Shown here: one piece after another, positions 45,735-54,682 of the stretch | How positions within the stretch are numbered: the stretch's first letter is position 1 | Layout of the letters: each line of letters opens with the position of its first letter | Source of the DNA: Paraburkholderia sp. SOS3 | Lineage (GTDB): Bacteria > Pseudomonadota > Gammaproteobacteria > Burkholderiales > Burkholderiaceae | Assembly (NCBI RefSeq): GCF_001922345.1 | Contig: NZ_CP018811.1 | Location: 682,001-746,000 of the forward strand | Reading direction: 5' to 3' | Length of the DNA stretch: 64,000 nucleotides | Translations under genes and position numbers: made by a program | Notes under the pieces: model-generated | The model's input: the letters and a program-made list of their open reading frames with translations, nothing else | Database searches by the model: none | What the model was told of the DNA's origin: nothing

Positions 45735-47183
45735 CTACGTGCGCGTACGCGCCGCCTGCATCTGCTCGAACGCCTCGACGATGCGCTCGACGAACACGTT
45801 CTTGTGCGCCAGCATGCCGCCCGCCACTTCGCGATGCACGAGCATCGTCGCGTTCGCTTCGAAAACGAGCACGCGCCCGTCGTCGAGCAGCGTGTAGTCG
45901 ATGCCCGCGTAGTCGAGGTCGAGCTTTGCGCCGATCGCCTCGAGCGCGTGCATCGCGCGCTCACCGAGCGACCCGTGCGGGTCTTCCAGAAAGCGGCGTT
46001 CTTCTTCGAGTTTCCACGTCTGCGACGTCATGCCGGCCGAGAAGTAGTGGACCATCCACTCCGGGCCGATCGCCAGATGGTACGGATACGGCTTGCGATC
46101 GATGAGGATGCTCCGGTACTTGCGGAAGTGGCCGTCCGCGCTGCGGTAATTGCGGAACATCGTCAGGTAGCACGGCGCATTGAGCCCCTGAACGTCGGGC
46201 CACAACGTATCGATCGACCGATGCAGCGAGACGCCTTCGCCGCCATGCTTTGCGAGCGGCCGCAGCAGCAGCGGAAAACCGACGCGGCCCCGATCGATCT
46301 GAAGAGCGAGCTCGTCGCGCGACACGGGCGGTCGATCGATACGCATGCACGGCGCGCTCAGCACGTCGTCGAGATCGGCCAGCAACTCGGGCAGCACATC
46401 GCGCCGCGTCTGCATGACCGCCGCGGGGCGATTCAGCAGCGGGCGTCCGCAGCGGCGCGCGAACGTCTCGAGGCGACTCAGCAGCGGCTGCGCCACATCC
46501 GGCTCGCCGATCGCGTTGAACACGAGGTCGTAGCGCGGCAGCTGAAAGTCTTCGACTTCGTTCGCGCAGTCGATTGCGTATTTGATGCGGTGACTCGTTT
46601 GCACGGGCAGCAGCGTATCGAACGGCACATTGCCCGAGGTGCGGCCCGCACACAGAATCAGCACGCGGCGCGGCGCGCGATCCGCTGCTTCGACGTACAC
46701 GCGCTGCAGTGTATAAGCGCGGGTGCGATGGTGCTGCGCATCGTCGGGACGATCGAGCGCGTCCAGCACTGCCGCGAGGTTCTGATGCGCGATCGCCAGG
46801 TCCGGTTCGATCGCGAGCGTGTGTTCGAACCAGTGCAGCGCGGCCGTATGGTCGCCTCGCATGTAGTACGAGGTCGCGAGATTGTAGAGCGGCAGTGCCG
46901 AGCGCATGTCGGCGATCGCATCGGCGCTCGCGCCGGACGCGGTGGCCGCCGCGATGATCGCGTTCGACGTCTCCACCGCGATTCGATGCGCGAGGTAGCC
47001 CGTCTCGTTGCCGGCCTCGCGCAACGAGTCGGCGAGGGCGGCGTGCAAGCCGGTATTCAGCGGATCGTCGTCGAGCGCGGCGAAGAGTATCGCGATCGTT
47101 TTCTCGATATCTGAATGCCTGCGTGCCGATGCTTCAGCGTTGCGCTCATCGACCCCAGCGGCGGGTTGCGCGGAATGCGCCAT
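45735..47183 (-). CDS. TPR protein with C-terminal ATP-grasp-like domain
   Basis: A 482-residue soluble protein. Residues about 30-160 are TPR-like helices (LPLYNLATSYYMRGDHTAAL, then HWFEHTLAIEPDLAIAHQNL). The C-terminal 300 residues look like an ATP-grasp ligase. It has FPLLLRPLAKHGGEGVSLH (nucleotide-binding loop with Lys/His-Gly-Gly) and, near the end, GIDYTLLDDGRVLVFEANAT (Glu-x-Asn Mg-binding pair of RimK-type enzymes). The start at 47183 has AAGGA upstream. It diverges from a SerC paralogue. It is probably a carboxylate-amine ligase with an unknown substrate. Confidence 0.75.
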   Translation of the reverse strand: MAHSAQPAAGVDERNAEASARRHSDIEKTIAILFAALDDDPLNTGLHAALADSLREAGNETGYLAHRIAVETSNAIIAAATASGASADAIADMRSALPLYNLATSYYMRGDHTAALHWFEHTLAIEPDLAIAHQNLAAVLDALDRPDDAQHHRTRAYTLQRVYVEAADRAPRRVLILCAGRTSGNVPFDTLLPVQTSHRIKYAIDCANEVEDFQLPRYDLVFNAIGEPDVAQPLLSRLETFARRCGRPLLNRPAAVMQTRRDVLPELLADLDDVLSAPCMRIDRPPVSRDELALQIDRGRVGFPLLLRPLAKHGGEGVSLHRSIDTLWPDVQGLNAPCYLTMFRNYRSADGHFRKYRSILIDRKPYPYHLAIGPEWMVHYFSAGMTSQTWKLEEERRFLEDPHGSLGERAMHALEAIGAKLDLDYAGIDYTLLDDGRVLVFEANATMLVHREVAGGMLAHKNVFVERIVEAFEQMQAARTRT

Positions 47184-47500
47184 AGCGATCCTTCGGAATA
47201 CGGTGTGAAACACGGATGACGGCGCGTCGGTTTGCCAGCTTATCCGGGGACATCGATAAGCCGTTTGTAATAAATCGCGCGGCAGGCTTTTGCAGCGTAC
47301 ATCACATTATGGCGTGCGCATGTCGCGGGCTCGATCGAACAAGCGGGAAATCGGCCCTTTGTTCCCGCATTTGCAGCGCCGCCGCCGTTGGTATCGTGGC
47401 TACCGTCCATCGTCGCGAGTTGCGTCGGCATCGTGTCGACAGCAGCGTGACGGCCAACCGCTCATCGGTTCGCACGTGCCGCGCGTCCGCAGGATCGAAC
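47184..47500. other. Divergent region TPR/ATP-grasp gene and serC paralogue
   Basis: 317 bases. A plus-strand frame is open through most of it but carries no domain and no Shine-Dalgarno, so it is read as leader. No clear operator was seen. Confidence 0.5.
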
Positions 47501-48598
47501 ATGAAATTTAATGCTCTGAATTTCTCCGGCGGCCCCGGCGCGCTGCCTGAAACCGTGCTTGCGCAAACGCGCGATGCGATCGTCGCGCTTCCGGATACCG
47601 GCATGTCGGTGCTCGGCATGAGCCACCGGTCCGAATGGTTTCGCTCGGTGCTCGAAGAAGCCGAAATGAACATACGGCACCTGCTCGGCCTCTCGAGCGA
47701 CTATGCGATTACGTTTTTGCAGGGCGGCAGCAGCCTGCTGTTCGCGACGATCCCGATGAATTTCGCCGCCCGCGCGGCCGCGGCGCCCGACTATGTGACC
47801 TCCGGCTACTGGAGCGCGAAAGCGACCGCCGAAGCCGCGAAGGTGACGAAGCGCAACATCGTGTGGGACGGCAAGCATACCGGTTACAGGCAATTGCCCG
47901 ATCTGCGAACGCTCGACGTCGCGCCGTCGGCCGCCTATCTGCATTACGTGTCGAACGAAACAGTTGAGGGCCTGCAGTTCGATCCTTGCGACATCGGCGA
48001 TATCGCGGCGCCGCTGATCGCCGACATGTCTTCCGATTTCCTGTCGAAGCCGTTTCGCAGCGACGCGTATTCGATGATCTACGCGCACGCGCAGAAAAAC
48101 CTCGGGCCGGCCGGCGTCACCGTTGCGGTAATCCGGCGCAGCTTGCTCGACCGCATTCCCGACGGGCTGCCCGCGATTCTCGATTTCCGCACTCACGTTC
48201 TGCACAGTTCGAACTACAACACGCCGCCTGTCTTCGCGATTTACGTGCTGATGCTCGTGACGCGGTGGCTGCGCTTCGACATCGGCGGCCTGCATGCGAT
48301 GCAGCGCATCAACGAACAGAAGTCGAAGCGCCTGTACGCGACACTCGACGCGCTCGGAGATGCGGTCACGATTCATGCCGACCCGCGTTGGCGCTCGCAG
48401 ATGAACGTCTCGTTCACGTTCGGTGACAAACGGCTCGATCAGGCTTTGATTGCCGCAGCGCGGGATCACGGTATCGTCGGCCTCGAAGGGCATCGTTCTG
48501 TAGGCGGGTTACGCGCATCGCTCTATAACGCGGTCACCGAAGACGCGGTCGAATCGTTGTGCCTCGCACTAAACGAGTTCGCCGTGCAGCACGTTTGA
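47501..48598 (+). CDS. serC: Phosphoserine aminotransferase (SerC family, probable second copy)
   Basis: PLP enzyme that converts 3-phosphohydroxypyruvate and glutamate to phosphoserine; SerC also serves vitamin B6 synthesis. The 365-residue product has NFSGGPGALPETVL at the start, SHRSEWF, FLQGGSSLLFATIP, and the PLP-lysine segment YAHAQKNLGPAGVTV (Lys near 198). It also has RASLYNAVTEDAVESL at the end. The start at ATG 47501 follows AGGA. The usual serC of Burkholderiales lies near gyrA and pheA, so this one, beside an ATP-grasp gene, is likely a paralogue with a specialised role. Confidence 0.88.
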   Translation: MKFNALNFSGGPGALPETVLAQTRDAIVALPDTGMSVLGMSHRSEWFRSVLEEAEMNIRHLLGLSSDYAITFLQGGSSLLFATIPMNFAARAAAAPDYVTSGYWSAKATAEAAKVTKRNIVWDGKHTGYRQLPDLRTLDVAPSAAYLHYVSNETVEGLQFDPCDIGDIAAPLIADMSSDFLSKPFRSDAYSMIYAHAQKNLGPAGVTVAVIRRSLLDRIPDGLPAILDFRTHVLHSSNYNTPPVFAIYVLMLVTRWLRFDIGGLHAMQRINEQKSKRLYATLDALGDAVTIHADPRWRSQMNVSFTFGDKRLDQALIAAARDHGIVGLEGHRSVGGLRASLYNAVTEDAVESLCLALNEFAVQHV

Positions 48599-48991
48599 CG
48601 TGGTTCCATGCACGCCGTGCAAGCCTGGCGTCGTGAAATGCCGGCGTCTCTCCTTTCCTGCCTTGCCGGCTGTTCGGCCGGCAGTCGAAACATTCTCACG
48701 AGCAGGTGAAGCACGCGGTTGCCGTGCATGTTCGCCGAGGCTGATTCGTCTTCGCGTCCGATAGACGGACCGATCTTTCCGAATGTTAATAGTCCGGAAG
48801 TCCCACGTTTCGATGTGGGGTGGACGCCTATCGCGCGTGCTCTTACGATCACATATCATGGTTGACGACGTATGCGGGTACGAATGCCGCATCCGATGCA
48901 GCCGTTGGCCACGCTTTTTGCTTCGCATGTAACCGCGCTTCGTCGCGCCGCATGTAATCACACATGTAACCACTAAACAGGACACGCCCGC
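48599..48991. other. Intergenic region before the methyltransferase gene
   Basis: 393 bases without a supportable gene. It contains a 7-bp-stem hairpin at 48664-48683 (TGCCGGC/GCCGGCA) that may help end serC transcription, but there is no U-tract. Confidence 0.45.
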
Positions 48992-49804
48992 ATGGAACAG
49001 GACGCCTTCACCGCATTCGAACGCGACGGCTGGGAGCGACTCGCCGAGGCGTATAAGCCGCGTTTCGGTGGGGTGACGAGGCAATCGAACGGCGCGTTGC
49101 TCGACGCACTCGATGTCGGCGCGGGAACGCGTTTTCTCGATATCGCGACGGGGCCCGGCTATGTCGCCGCAGCGGCGGCGCGCCGCGGCGCGCATGCGGT
49201 CGGCGTCGATTTCGCGCAGGCCATGGTCGATGAAGCGAGGCGCGACTATCCCGATGTCGAATTTCAGCGCGGCAGCGCCGATGCGCTGCCGTTCGACGAT
49301 GCGAGCTTCGACGCGGTCGGCATCAGCTTCGGTCTGTTGCACTTTGCGGATCCGGACAAGGCGCTCGCCGAAGCGTTTCGCGTATTGAAAAGCGGCGGAC
49401 GAATCGCGTTTACGGTCTGGTCGATGCCCGATCGCGCGCTTGGCTTCGGCTTCGTGCTAAAGGCTGTGGAGACATACGGACGTCTGGACGTGCCGCTGCC
49501 GCCGGGGCCGCCGTTCGCGCGCTTTAGCGACTGGAGCGAATGCGAACGCACCTTGCGGGCAACCGGTTTTATCGAACCTCGCGTGGTCGAAGTGAGTCAG
49601 ACATTGCACACGCGCGCGCCCGACACGGCATTTCACATGATGTTGCACGGCGGCGTGCGTATGGGCGCGCTGCTCAAGTTGCAGACGCCCGAAGCGCGCG
49701 AGTCGATCGAAAAGTCGGTGTTGGAAGACTGCGCGCCGTATCGAAACGGCGATGACATTCGCGTGCCTTTGCCTTGCGTACTGGCATCCGCGAAGAAGCC
49801 TTGA
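48992..49804 (+). CDS. Class I SAM-dependent methyltransferase
   Basis: A 270-residue cytosolic protein of the UbiE/Methyltransf_11 type. SAM motif I is RFLDIATGPGYVAAAA (near residue 47), an acidic residue ends beta 2 (VGVDFAQAM), the post-I/II region reads GSADALPFDDASFDAV, and motif III is LKSGGRIAFTVW. The substrate is unknown. It lies 19 bases upstream of the ArsI-like gene. It does not show the conserved cysteine set of ArsM, so arsenic methylation is not claimed. Confidence 0.85.
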   Translation: MEQDAFTAFERDGWERLAEAYKPRFGGVTRQSNGALLDALDVGAGTRFLDIATGPGYVAAAAARRGAHAVGVDFAQAMVDEARRDYPDVEFQRGSADALPFDDASFDAVGISFGLLHFADPDKALAEAFRVLKSGGRIAFTVWSMPDRALGFGFVLKAVETYGRLDVPLPPGPPFARFSDWSECERTLRATGFIEPRVVEVSQTLHTRAPDTAFHMMLHGGVRMGALLKLQTPEARESIEKSVLEDCAPYRNGDDIRVPLPCVLASAKKP

Positions 49805-49823
49805 ACTGGTGTGGAGCAGCAAT

Positions 49824-50360
49824 ATGAAGCGTATGCACATTCACGTTTCAGTCGAAAATCTGACGGAAAGTATCCGTTTTTACAGTGCGATGTTCGGCGG
49901 CATCGAACCCACGGTGCGCAAGCCGGATTACTGCAAGTGGGAATTGTCGGACCCGGCGGTGAACTTTGCGATCTCGCAACGTCTTGCGCGCTCGGGCATC
50001 GATCATTTCGGTATTCAGGTCGAAACCGAAGAAGAACTGATCGAAATGCGCAACCGCTTCGCGCTGGCGGAGATCGCTGCTGAAGAAGAGACGGCGGCGC
50101 AATGTTGCTATGCGGTATCCGATAAATCGTGGACTGTCGATCCGCAAGGCGTCGCGTGGGAAACGTTTCGCACGCTGGAAGCGGCGCCGGCATACGGAAA
50201 ATCGCGGCACGATAGCGACCCGACCGATGCGGCCGCTGCGAACCCCGACATCGATAACGATGCAGACACCGATGCCCACACCGACCCGTCGTCGCCGAAC
50301 GCGCCGTGCTGCGGACCGCAGCAAAGCGCGGTGACGATCGCGTTCAGGCGCCGCCGTTAA
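49824..50360 (+). CDS. arsI: ArsI/CadI-type VOC protein (C-As lyase family)
   Basis: A 178-residue VOC-fold enzyme. ArsI is an Fe(II) dioxygenase that splits the C-As bond of trivalent organoarsenicals. Metal ligands are visible as His in the N-terminal MHIHVSV, His in GIDHFGIQV (residue 61) and Glu in VAWETFRT. The vicinal thiol pair Cys94-Cys95 (AAQCCYAV) that binds trivalent arsenic is present, and a second CC (APCCGP) lies in an Asp/Thr-rich tail. No arsR or other ars gene is adjacent. The symbol is given on family motifs. Confidence 0.82.
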   Translation: MKRMHIHVSVENLTESIRFYSAMFGGIEPTVRKPDYCKWELSDPAVNFAISQRLARSGIDHFGIQVETEEELIEMRNRFALAEIAAEEETAAQCCYAVSDKSWTVDPQGVAWETFRTLEAAPAYGKSRHDSDPTDAAAANPDIDNDADTDAHTDPSSPNAPCCGPQQSAVTIAFRRRR

Positions 50361-50373
50361 AGCGCCCTTGCGT

Positions 50374-51543
50374 CTATCGAAGCGCGGCTTCCGGTACGAG
50401 CACGAAGCCTTCCATCAGCCGCCGCGCGCTGCGGCTCATCACGACCTTCGTCACGGTCCAGTTGCCGTCGCGCTGCGCGGCCTCGGCACCGACCGCGAGG
50501 CTGCCTGACGCGTGCCCGAAGCGCACGCGGCCGCCGGCTTCCGGCGCGAGACGGTTGACAACAGTGCCAGGAATGGCGGCCGCCACCGCAATCGCGATGG
50601 CGCCGGTGCCCGTCATCGCGTGATGCAGTTTGCCCATCGAAAAAATGCGCGCGTTCAGATCGAGCGTCGCGGCATCGACCTGTTTGCCGCTCGACGCGAC
50701 GTAGCTCGTGGGCGGCGATACGAAGGCGAGCTTCGGCGTGTGCGGGCGCTGTGTCGTGGCCTCTTCGGTCGTGCGGGCGAGGCCCATGCGCACCGCCGCG
50801 TGGGCACGGATCGCTTCCGCTTTGTCGAGCAGCGCTGCATTGCCGTTCACATCGCGTTGCAATTCGGTGCCCGTAAGGCCTAGTGAAGAGGCGTCGATAA
50901 AGATCGCGGGATTGCCCGCGTTGATCATGGTCATTTCGAGCGTGCCGATGCCGGGCACGTCGAGCGTATCGAGCGCGTTGCCGGTGGGGAACATGCCGGT
51001 GTCGGGCACATCGGGGTCCGCGTCGCCGGCTGGATCGAGGAATTCGATTTTGATTTCGGCGGCCGGGAAGGTCACGCCGTCGAGTTCGAAATTGCCTTCC
51101 TCGACCACTTCGCCATCGCGCATCGGCACATGCGCGATGATCTTCGCATTGATATTCGCCTGCCAGATGCGCACGATCGCCATGCCGTCGCGCGGTGCGT
51201 CGACGAGACCTTGCGCAATCGCGAACGGACCGACTGCCGAGGTGAGATTGCCGCAGTTGCCGGACCAGTCGACGATCGGCTTGTCGATCGCGACTTGCCC
51301 GAAGCGATAGTCGACATCGCAATCCGCGCGCGACGACGGGCCGACGATCACCACCTTGCTCGTGCTCGATGTCGCGCCGCCCATGCCGTCGATATGCTGG
51401 CCGTAAGGGTCTGGGCTACCGATCACGCGCAGCAGGATGCGATCGCGCCGAGCGGGGTCCGCCGGCAGCCAGTCGGGGCGAAAGAAAACGCCTTTGCTCG
51501 TGCCGCCGCGCATGTAGACGGCCTGGATTTTCGATTGCGGCAA
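50374..51543 (-). CDS. prpF: 2-methylaconitate cis-trans isomerase PrpF
   Basis: A 389-residue diaminopimelate-epimerase-fold isomerase that, with AcnD, carries the 2-methylcitrate cycle for propionate. It begins IQAVYMRGGTSKGVFFR, has GNCGNLTSAVGPFAI with the active-site Cys, MTGTGAIAIAVAAAI and RFGHASGSLAVGAEA. PrpF and 4-oxalomesaconate tautomerase are close relatives, so the tautomerase is an alternative. AcnD, PrpB and PrpC are not adjacent in this window. It converges on arsI with a 13-base gap. Confidence 0.85.
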   Translation of the reverse strand: MPQSKIQAVYMRGGTSKGVFFRPDWLPADPARRDRILLRVIGSPDPYGQHIDGMGGATSSTSKVVIVGPSSRADCDVDYRFGQVAIDKPIVDWSGNCGNLTSAVGPFAIAQGLVDAPRDGMAIVRIWQANINAKIIAHVPMRDGEVVEEGNFELDGVTFPAAEIKIEFLDPAGDADPDVPDTGMFPTGNALDTLDVPGIGTLEMTMINAGNPAIFIDASSLGLTGTELQRDVNGNAALLDKAEAIRAHAAVRMGLARTTEEATTQRPHTPKLAFVSPPTSYVASSGKQVDAATLDLNARIFSMGKLHHAMTGTGAIAIAVAAAIPGTVVNRLAPEAGGRVRFGHASGSLAVGAEAAQRDGNWTVTKVVMSRSARRLMEGFVLVPEAALR

Positions 51544-51763
51544 GCTTGCCTCCTGATAGCACTCGGATTACCGATGATAGGCGAAGTGCAGTCGATTTTG
51601 CTGCGAGATTGTCTCTTCACGGGGTGGATTGATCATGATCGTGAGCGGGCACGAGCGAGCGCTTGAGCCGCAATGCTGCGGGACCGCTACTCCCAACGAT
51701 GCCGGGCAGTAGCACTCATAGACGAGCCACTCTATGATGTGAGTTCCTTCGGAGGAAAAAGCC

Positions 51764-52150
51764 ATGATCGCGACCAGCCCCGAACATGCGGTGGAACTGT
51801 TGGACCGGGCATTCAACGAGCAGGACATCGATACGGTCATCGGCTTCTATGAAGACGACGCGGTAGTCGTCACGGAACCGGGAAGAACGGTTCGCGAGCG
51901 CGCGGAACTCAGGCGTTTTTTCGAGCGCGCAATGAAGTCGGGCATATCGGCGAAGCAACTCAAAACGCATGTCATCGAAGCCGATGGTATCGCGCTGTTT
52001 CTGTCGCGATGGATGCTTGAATACAAGGACCCGAATGGCGAGGCTTCGTCGAGGGAACTGGTTGCGACAACTGTTTTTCGCAAGCAGCCAGGCGGCGAAT
52101 GGAAGGTGCTGATCGACAATTCGCTGGGTCCGCAGGTACTCGACGCCTGA
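51764..52150 (+). CDS. SnoaL/NTF2-like (YybH-type) protein
   Basis: A 128-residue cone-shaped alpha+beta protein. It has the opening helix SPEHAVELLDRAFNEQDIDT, VIGFYEDDAVVVTEPGRTVR and the closing strands FRKQPGGEWKVLIDNSLGP, typical of SnoaL-like/DUF4440 proteins. A strong Shine-Dalgarno (CGGAGGAAAAAG) precedes the ATG. These proteins bind small ligands or act as isomerases or cyclases; no specific role can be given. Confidence 0.8.
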   Translation: MIATSPEHAVELLDRAFNEQDIDTVIGFYEDDAVVVTEPGRTVRERAELRRFFERAMKSGISAKQLKTHVIEADGIALFLSRWMLEYKDPNGEASSRELVATTVFRKQPGGEWKVLIDNSLGPQVLDA

Positions 52151-52286
52151 ATAAGGTCGCCCCCTGCGCTTATCCGGCGCAACCACATTGGATCGGTGTA
52201 TTGCGTGCGTGACGGGCGGCGACGTCCGGCGTGCCGCGGCATGTGTTCGCACTGCGCGAACACGCGCCGGCCTGCCGCGCGCGCCG

Positions 52287-52300
52287 TTGACCCATATCAA
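52287..52300 (+). promoter_or_regulatory. FNR/ANR-type box upstream of the CBS-BON gene
   Basis: TTGACCCATATCAA matches TTGAT-N4-ATCAA with one mismatch. It lies in the 309-base gap 52151-52459. A class II site (centre at -41.5) would put the start near 52335, with AGATAA at 52324 as a loose -10. Confidence 0.55.
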
Positions 52301-52459
52301 GTTGCCTGGCGCATATGAGCGGAAGATAAGAGGTAAGGCTTGCAGCAAGGCCTAACCGGATGCCTCGGCACGCGGCGCATGATGCGCGCGTGCATACGCC
52401 CGAACCGCGCGACAGGTGCGACCTCCGAGGACCTGTCGCAATCAATCGGAGAAACCCTC

Positions 52460-53152
52460 ATGCGCGCACTCGACATCATGACGACGCCCGTCGTGACCAC
52501 CACGCCGGACACCGCGATTCACGAAGCAGCGAGACTTCTTGCGGATCACCGCATCAGCGGCATGCCGGTTGTCGATGCGGCCGGCAATATCGTCGGCATC
52601 ATCAGCGAAGGCGATCTGCTGCACCGTGTCGAGACCGGCACCGATGCCGAGCGCCGGTCGTGGTGGCTCGATTTCCTCGCGGGCACGCGCGAACTGGCCG
52701 CGCGCTATGTGAAGGAGCATGGGCACAAGGTACAGGACGCCATGAGCGAAAACGTGATCACGATCGAAGAAAGCACGCCGCTCAGGGACATCGCGGACCT
52801 GCTCGAGCGGCACCGCATCAAGCGCGTGCCGGTACTGCAGGATGGACGACTGGTCGGCATCGTCAGCCGCTCGAATCTGATTCGTGCGCTCGCAGCGTTC
52901 ACGCAGGCCGAAGCGGACGACGGCACGTACGACGACGCCGCGCTGCGCGATGCGGTCGTCGATGCGCTCGCCGGTTACCGCTGGGCGTTGCCGAAGGGCA
53001 GCGTGTTCGTGAAGGACGGCGTCGTGCATCTGTGGGGCGTGATCGAGTCGGAGCAGGAGGGGCGGGCGATCTGCATCGCAGCCGAAAGCGTGCCCGGCGT
53101 TCGGCAAGTGGAAAGCCATCTGGCGTTTCCGGTCATCATTCCGGCGTTGTAG
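52460..53152 (+). CDS. CBS-pair protein with C-terminal BON domain
   Basis: A 230-residue soluble protein. It has a tandem CBS pair (residues 1-155: MRALDIMTTPVVTTTPDTAI, GMPVVDAAGNIVGIISEGDL, AMSENVITIEESTPL) and a BON domain in the last 65 residues (GSVFVKDGVVHLWGVIESEQ). CBS pairs bind adenine nucleotides and BON domains bind membranes or phospholipids. Start ATG 52460 follows CGGAG. It converges on universal stress protein genes and has an FNR-like box upstream, so a low-oxygen or energy-stress role is likely. Confidence 0.9.
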   Translation: MRALDIMTTPVVTTTPDTAIHEAARLLADHRISGMPVVDAAGNIVGIISEGDLLHRVETGTDAERRSWWLDFLAGTRELAARYVKEHGHKVQDAMSENVITIEESTPLRDIADLLERHRIKRVPVLQDGRLVGIVSRSNLIRALAAFTQAEADDGTYDDAALRDAVVDALAGYRWALPKGSVFVKDGVVHLWGVIESEQEGRAICIAAESVPGVRQVESHLAFPVIIPAL

Positions 53153-53165
53153 AGCGGGCCGATGG

Positions 53166-53201
53166 GAGCCGGCATGCAAATCGTCTATGCCATGCCGGCT
53201 C
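53166..53201. terminator. Hairpin between convergent CBS-BON and usp genes
   Basis: GAGCCGGCATG (53166-53176) and CATGCCGGCTC (53191-53201) form a perfect 11-bp stem with a 14-base loop, midway between the convergent stops. No U-tract, so a factor-assisted or bidirectional stop is inferred. Confidence 0.5.
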
Positions 53202-53274
53202 ATGTGTGCTCGAAGGCGAGGCGGTGCGGCGCGCCTTCGATGCAGCCAACACGAGCTAAATTATCTTCAATGCT

Positions 53275-54117
53275 TCAATGTGCCATCAGCACCGGCACGG
53301 TCATCGATTCGAGCATCGTGCGCGTCGCGCCGCCGAGCATGCGCTCCTGCGCGCGCGCATGACCGAATGCGCCCATCACGAGCAGGTCCGCATGCAGATC
53401 GGCGACGCGATTCAATAGCGTCGCACCCGTGCTGACGCCGGCGACGGCCGGCGTCGTCGAGAACGACGCGCGGATGCCGTGGCGCTCGAGAAACACCGAG
53501 ACGTCGAGCGTCGCGGGCGGTTCGCCGTGCGCAGCATCGCCGCCGAGCCGCACGACCGACTCGATCGTCACGGCACGCGCGTGTTTGATCAGCGCGAGCG
53601 AATCGGACAGCGTGCGCGCGGCTTCGCGGCTGCCGTCCCAGGCGATCACGACGTTTTCGCCGATCGTCGCCGCGACCTTGCCTGCATACGGCAACACGAG
53701 CGCGGGGCGCCCGCTCTCCATCAGCAGGTCTTCGATAAAGTGTCGCGCGACATAGGACGCCGGGTCTTCCGGATCGCGCTGGCCGAGTATCAGCAGGTCC
53801 GCATGGCGCGCATGCAGCGTCGCGGTTTCGATGGCGGGCCCCGGCGGCGCGCGCCATTCGACGTTGCATGCGGCGCGTTGTGCGGCGTCGAGAAAGGCCG
53901 ATTGCGCACTGAGCTCCCGTTGCATGTGTTGCTGTTCGAGCGTGGACGGATTCACGCTGTCGTCGAGTTTGAAGAATGGCTGGAACAGGTCCTGGCTGAC
54001 GACGTAAAGCCCGATCAGATGCGCGTCGAAACGCTGTGCGAGATCGAGCGCGACGGCGATACGCGCGGCGCTGTGACGGCTGTCGTCGAGATGGACCAGC
54101 AGGGTTTTGTAGCTCAT
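53275..54117 (-). CDS. Tandem universal stress protein
   Basis: A 280-residue protein made of two UspA domains: MSYKTLLVHLDDSRHSAARI to about residue 140, and VVIAWDGSREAARTLSDSLA to the end. The C-terminal domain has the VMGAFGH...MLGGATRTML segment, close to but not fully the G-2x-G-9x-G(S/T) ATP motif. The ATG overlaps the stop of the upstream single-domain usp (54114-54117). It is likely co-expressed in stress or hypoxia. Confidence 0.92.
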   Translation of the reverse strand: MSYKTLLVHLDDSRHSAARIAVALDLAQRFDAHLIGLYVVSQDLFQPFFKLDDSVNPSTLEQQHMQRELSAQSAFLDAAQRAACNVEWRAPPGPAIETATLHARHADLLILGQRDPEDPASYVARHFIEDLLMESGRPALVLPYAGKVAATIGENVVIAWDGSREAARTLSDSLALIKHARAVTIESVVRLGGDAAHGEPPATLDVSVFLERHGIRASFSTTPAVAGVSTGATLLNRVADLHADLLVMGAFGHARAQERMLGGATRTMLESMTVPVLMAH

Positions 54118-54623
54118 GAGCGCTCCTTGTCCGCGGGGGGAGATGCGGGTGCGGTATCGCCGCCGGCGGCGGGCTGTGCGCTCGACGGAATCAGCAGCAC
54201 CGCGCAGGGCGCGCCGCGCGCGACCCGTTCCGCGACACTGCCGAGCACGAGGCGTCGGAAGCCGCGCCATCCGTGCGTGCCCATCACGATCAGATCGGCA
54301 TGGCATTCGGCCGCCGACAACTGCAGACGCTGCGCGATGTCTTCGCTGAGCGAATTCGTATCGACGACGCGCGGGCTGCCGTTGATGCGCAGCTTCGCCA
54401 TCCGGTCACGCGCGTCGGCGATCACGCGTTCGCCTTCGGCGCGCATCGCGTCGCGTATGGGGACGGGGTTGAAGCCCGGCGTGCCGATCGCGATGCCGGG
54501 CATGTCGACGACGTAGACCGGATGCAGCAGCGCGTGATTTTCGCCTGCGAGGCGCAATGCGGCTTCGAGCGCCTGATTCGAGGTGTCGCTGCCGTCGAGC
54601 GCGACGAGGATGTTTTTGTACAT
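54114..54623 (-). CDS. Single-domain universal stress protein
   Basis: A 169-residue UspA protein. It has MYKNILVALDGSDTSNQALE at the start and the intact ATP-binding motif G-2x-G-9x-GS in VMGTHGWRGFRRLVLGSVAE, so nucleotide binding is expected. A 20-residue Ala/Pro-rich tail follows. It overlaps the next usp by four bases and lies 59 bases downstream of the third usp. Confidence 0.93.
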   Translation of the reverse strand: MYKNILVALDGSDTSNQALEAALRLAGENHALLHPVYVVDMPGIAIGTPGFNPVPIRDAMRAEGERVIADARDRMAKLRINGSPRVVDTNSLSEDIAQRLQLSAAECHADLIVMGTHGWRGFRRLVLGSVAERVARGAPCAVLLIPSSAQPAAGGDTAPASPPADKERS

Positions 54624-54682
54624 GAGCGGTGCTCCCTGAGGCTGACGCTGTATGCGTAACGTGTGTTATGCGGGTGGTTTGT

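Noticed and set aside
47216..47500. 95-residue N-terminal extension of the SerC paralogue
   Set aside because: SerC proteins start at the NFSGGP region; extension is Arg/Cys/Ser-rich and lacks a ribosome site.
48992..49804. ArsM arsenite methyltransferase
   Set aside because: Next to arsI, but the conserved ArsM cysteines are not in place; kept as a generic methyltransferase.
51629..51642. TTGATCATGATCGT as an FNR box upstream of the SnoaL-like gene
   Set aside because: Right half departs at two positions and it lies 122 bases from the start with no -10 at the required distance.
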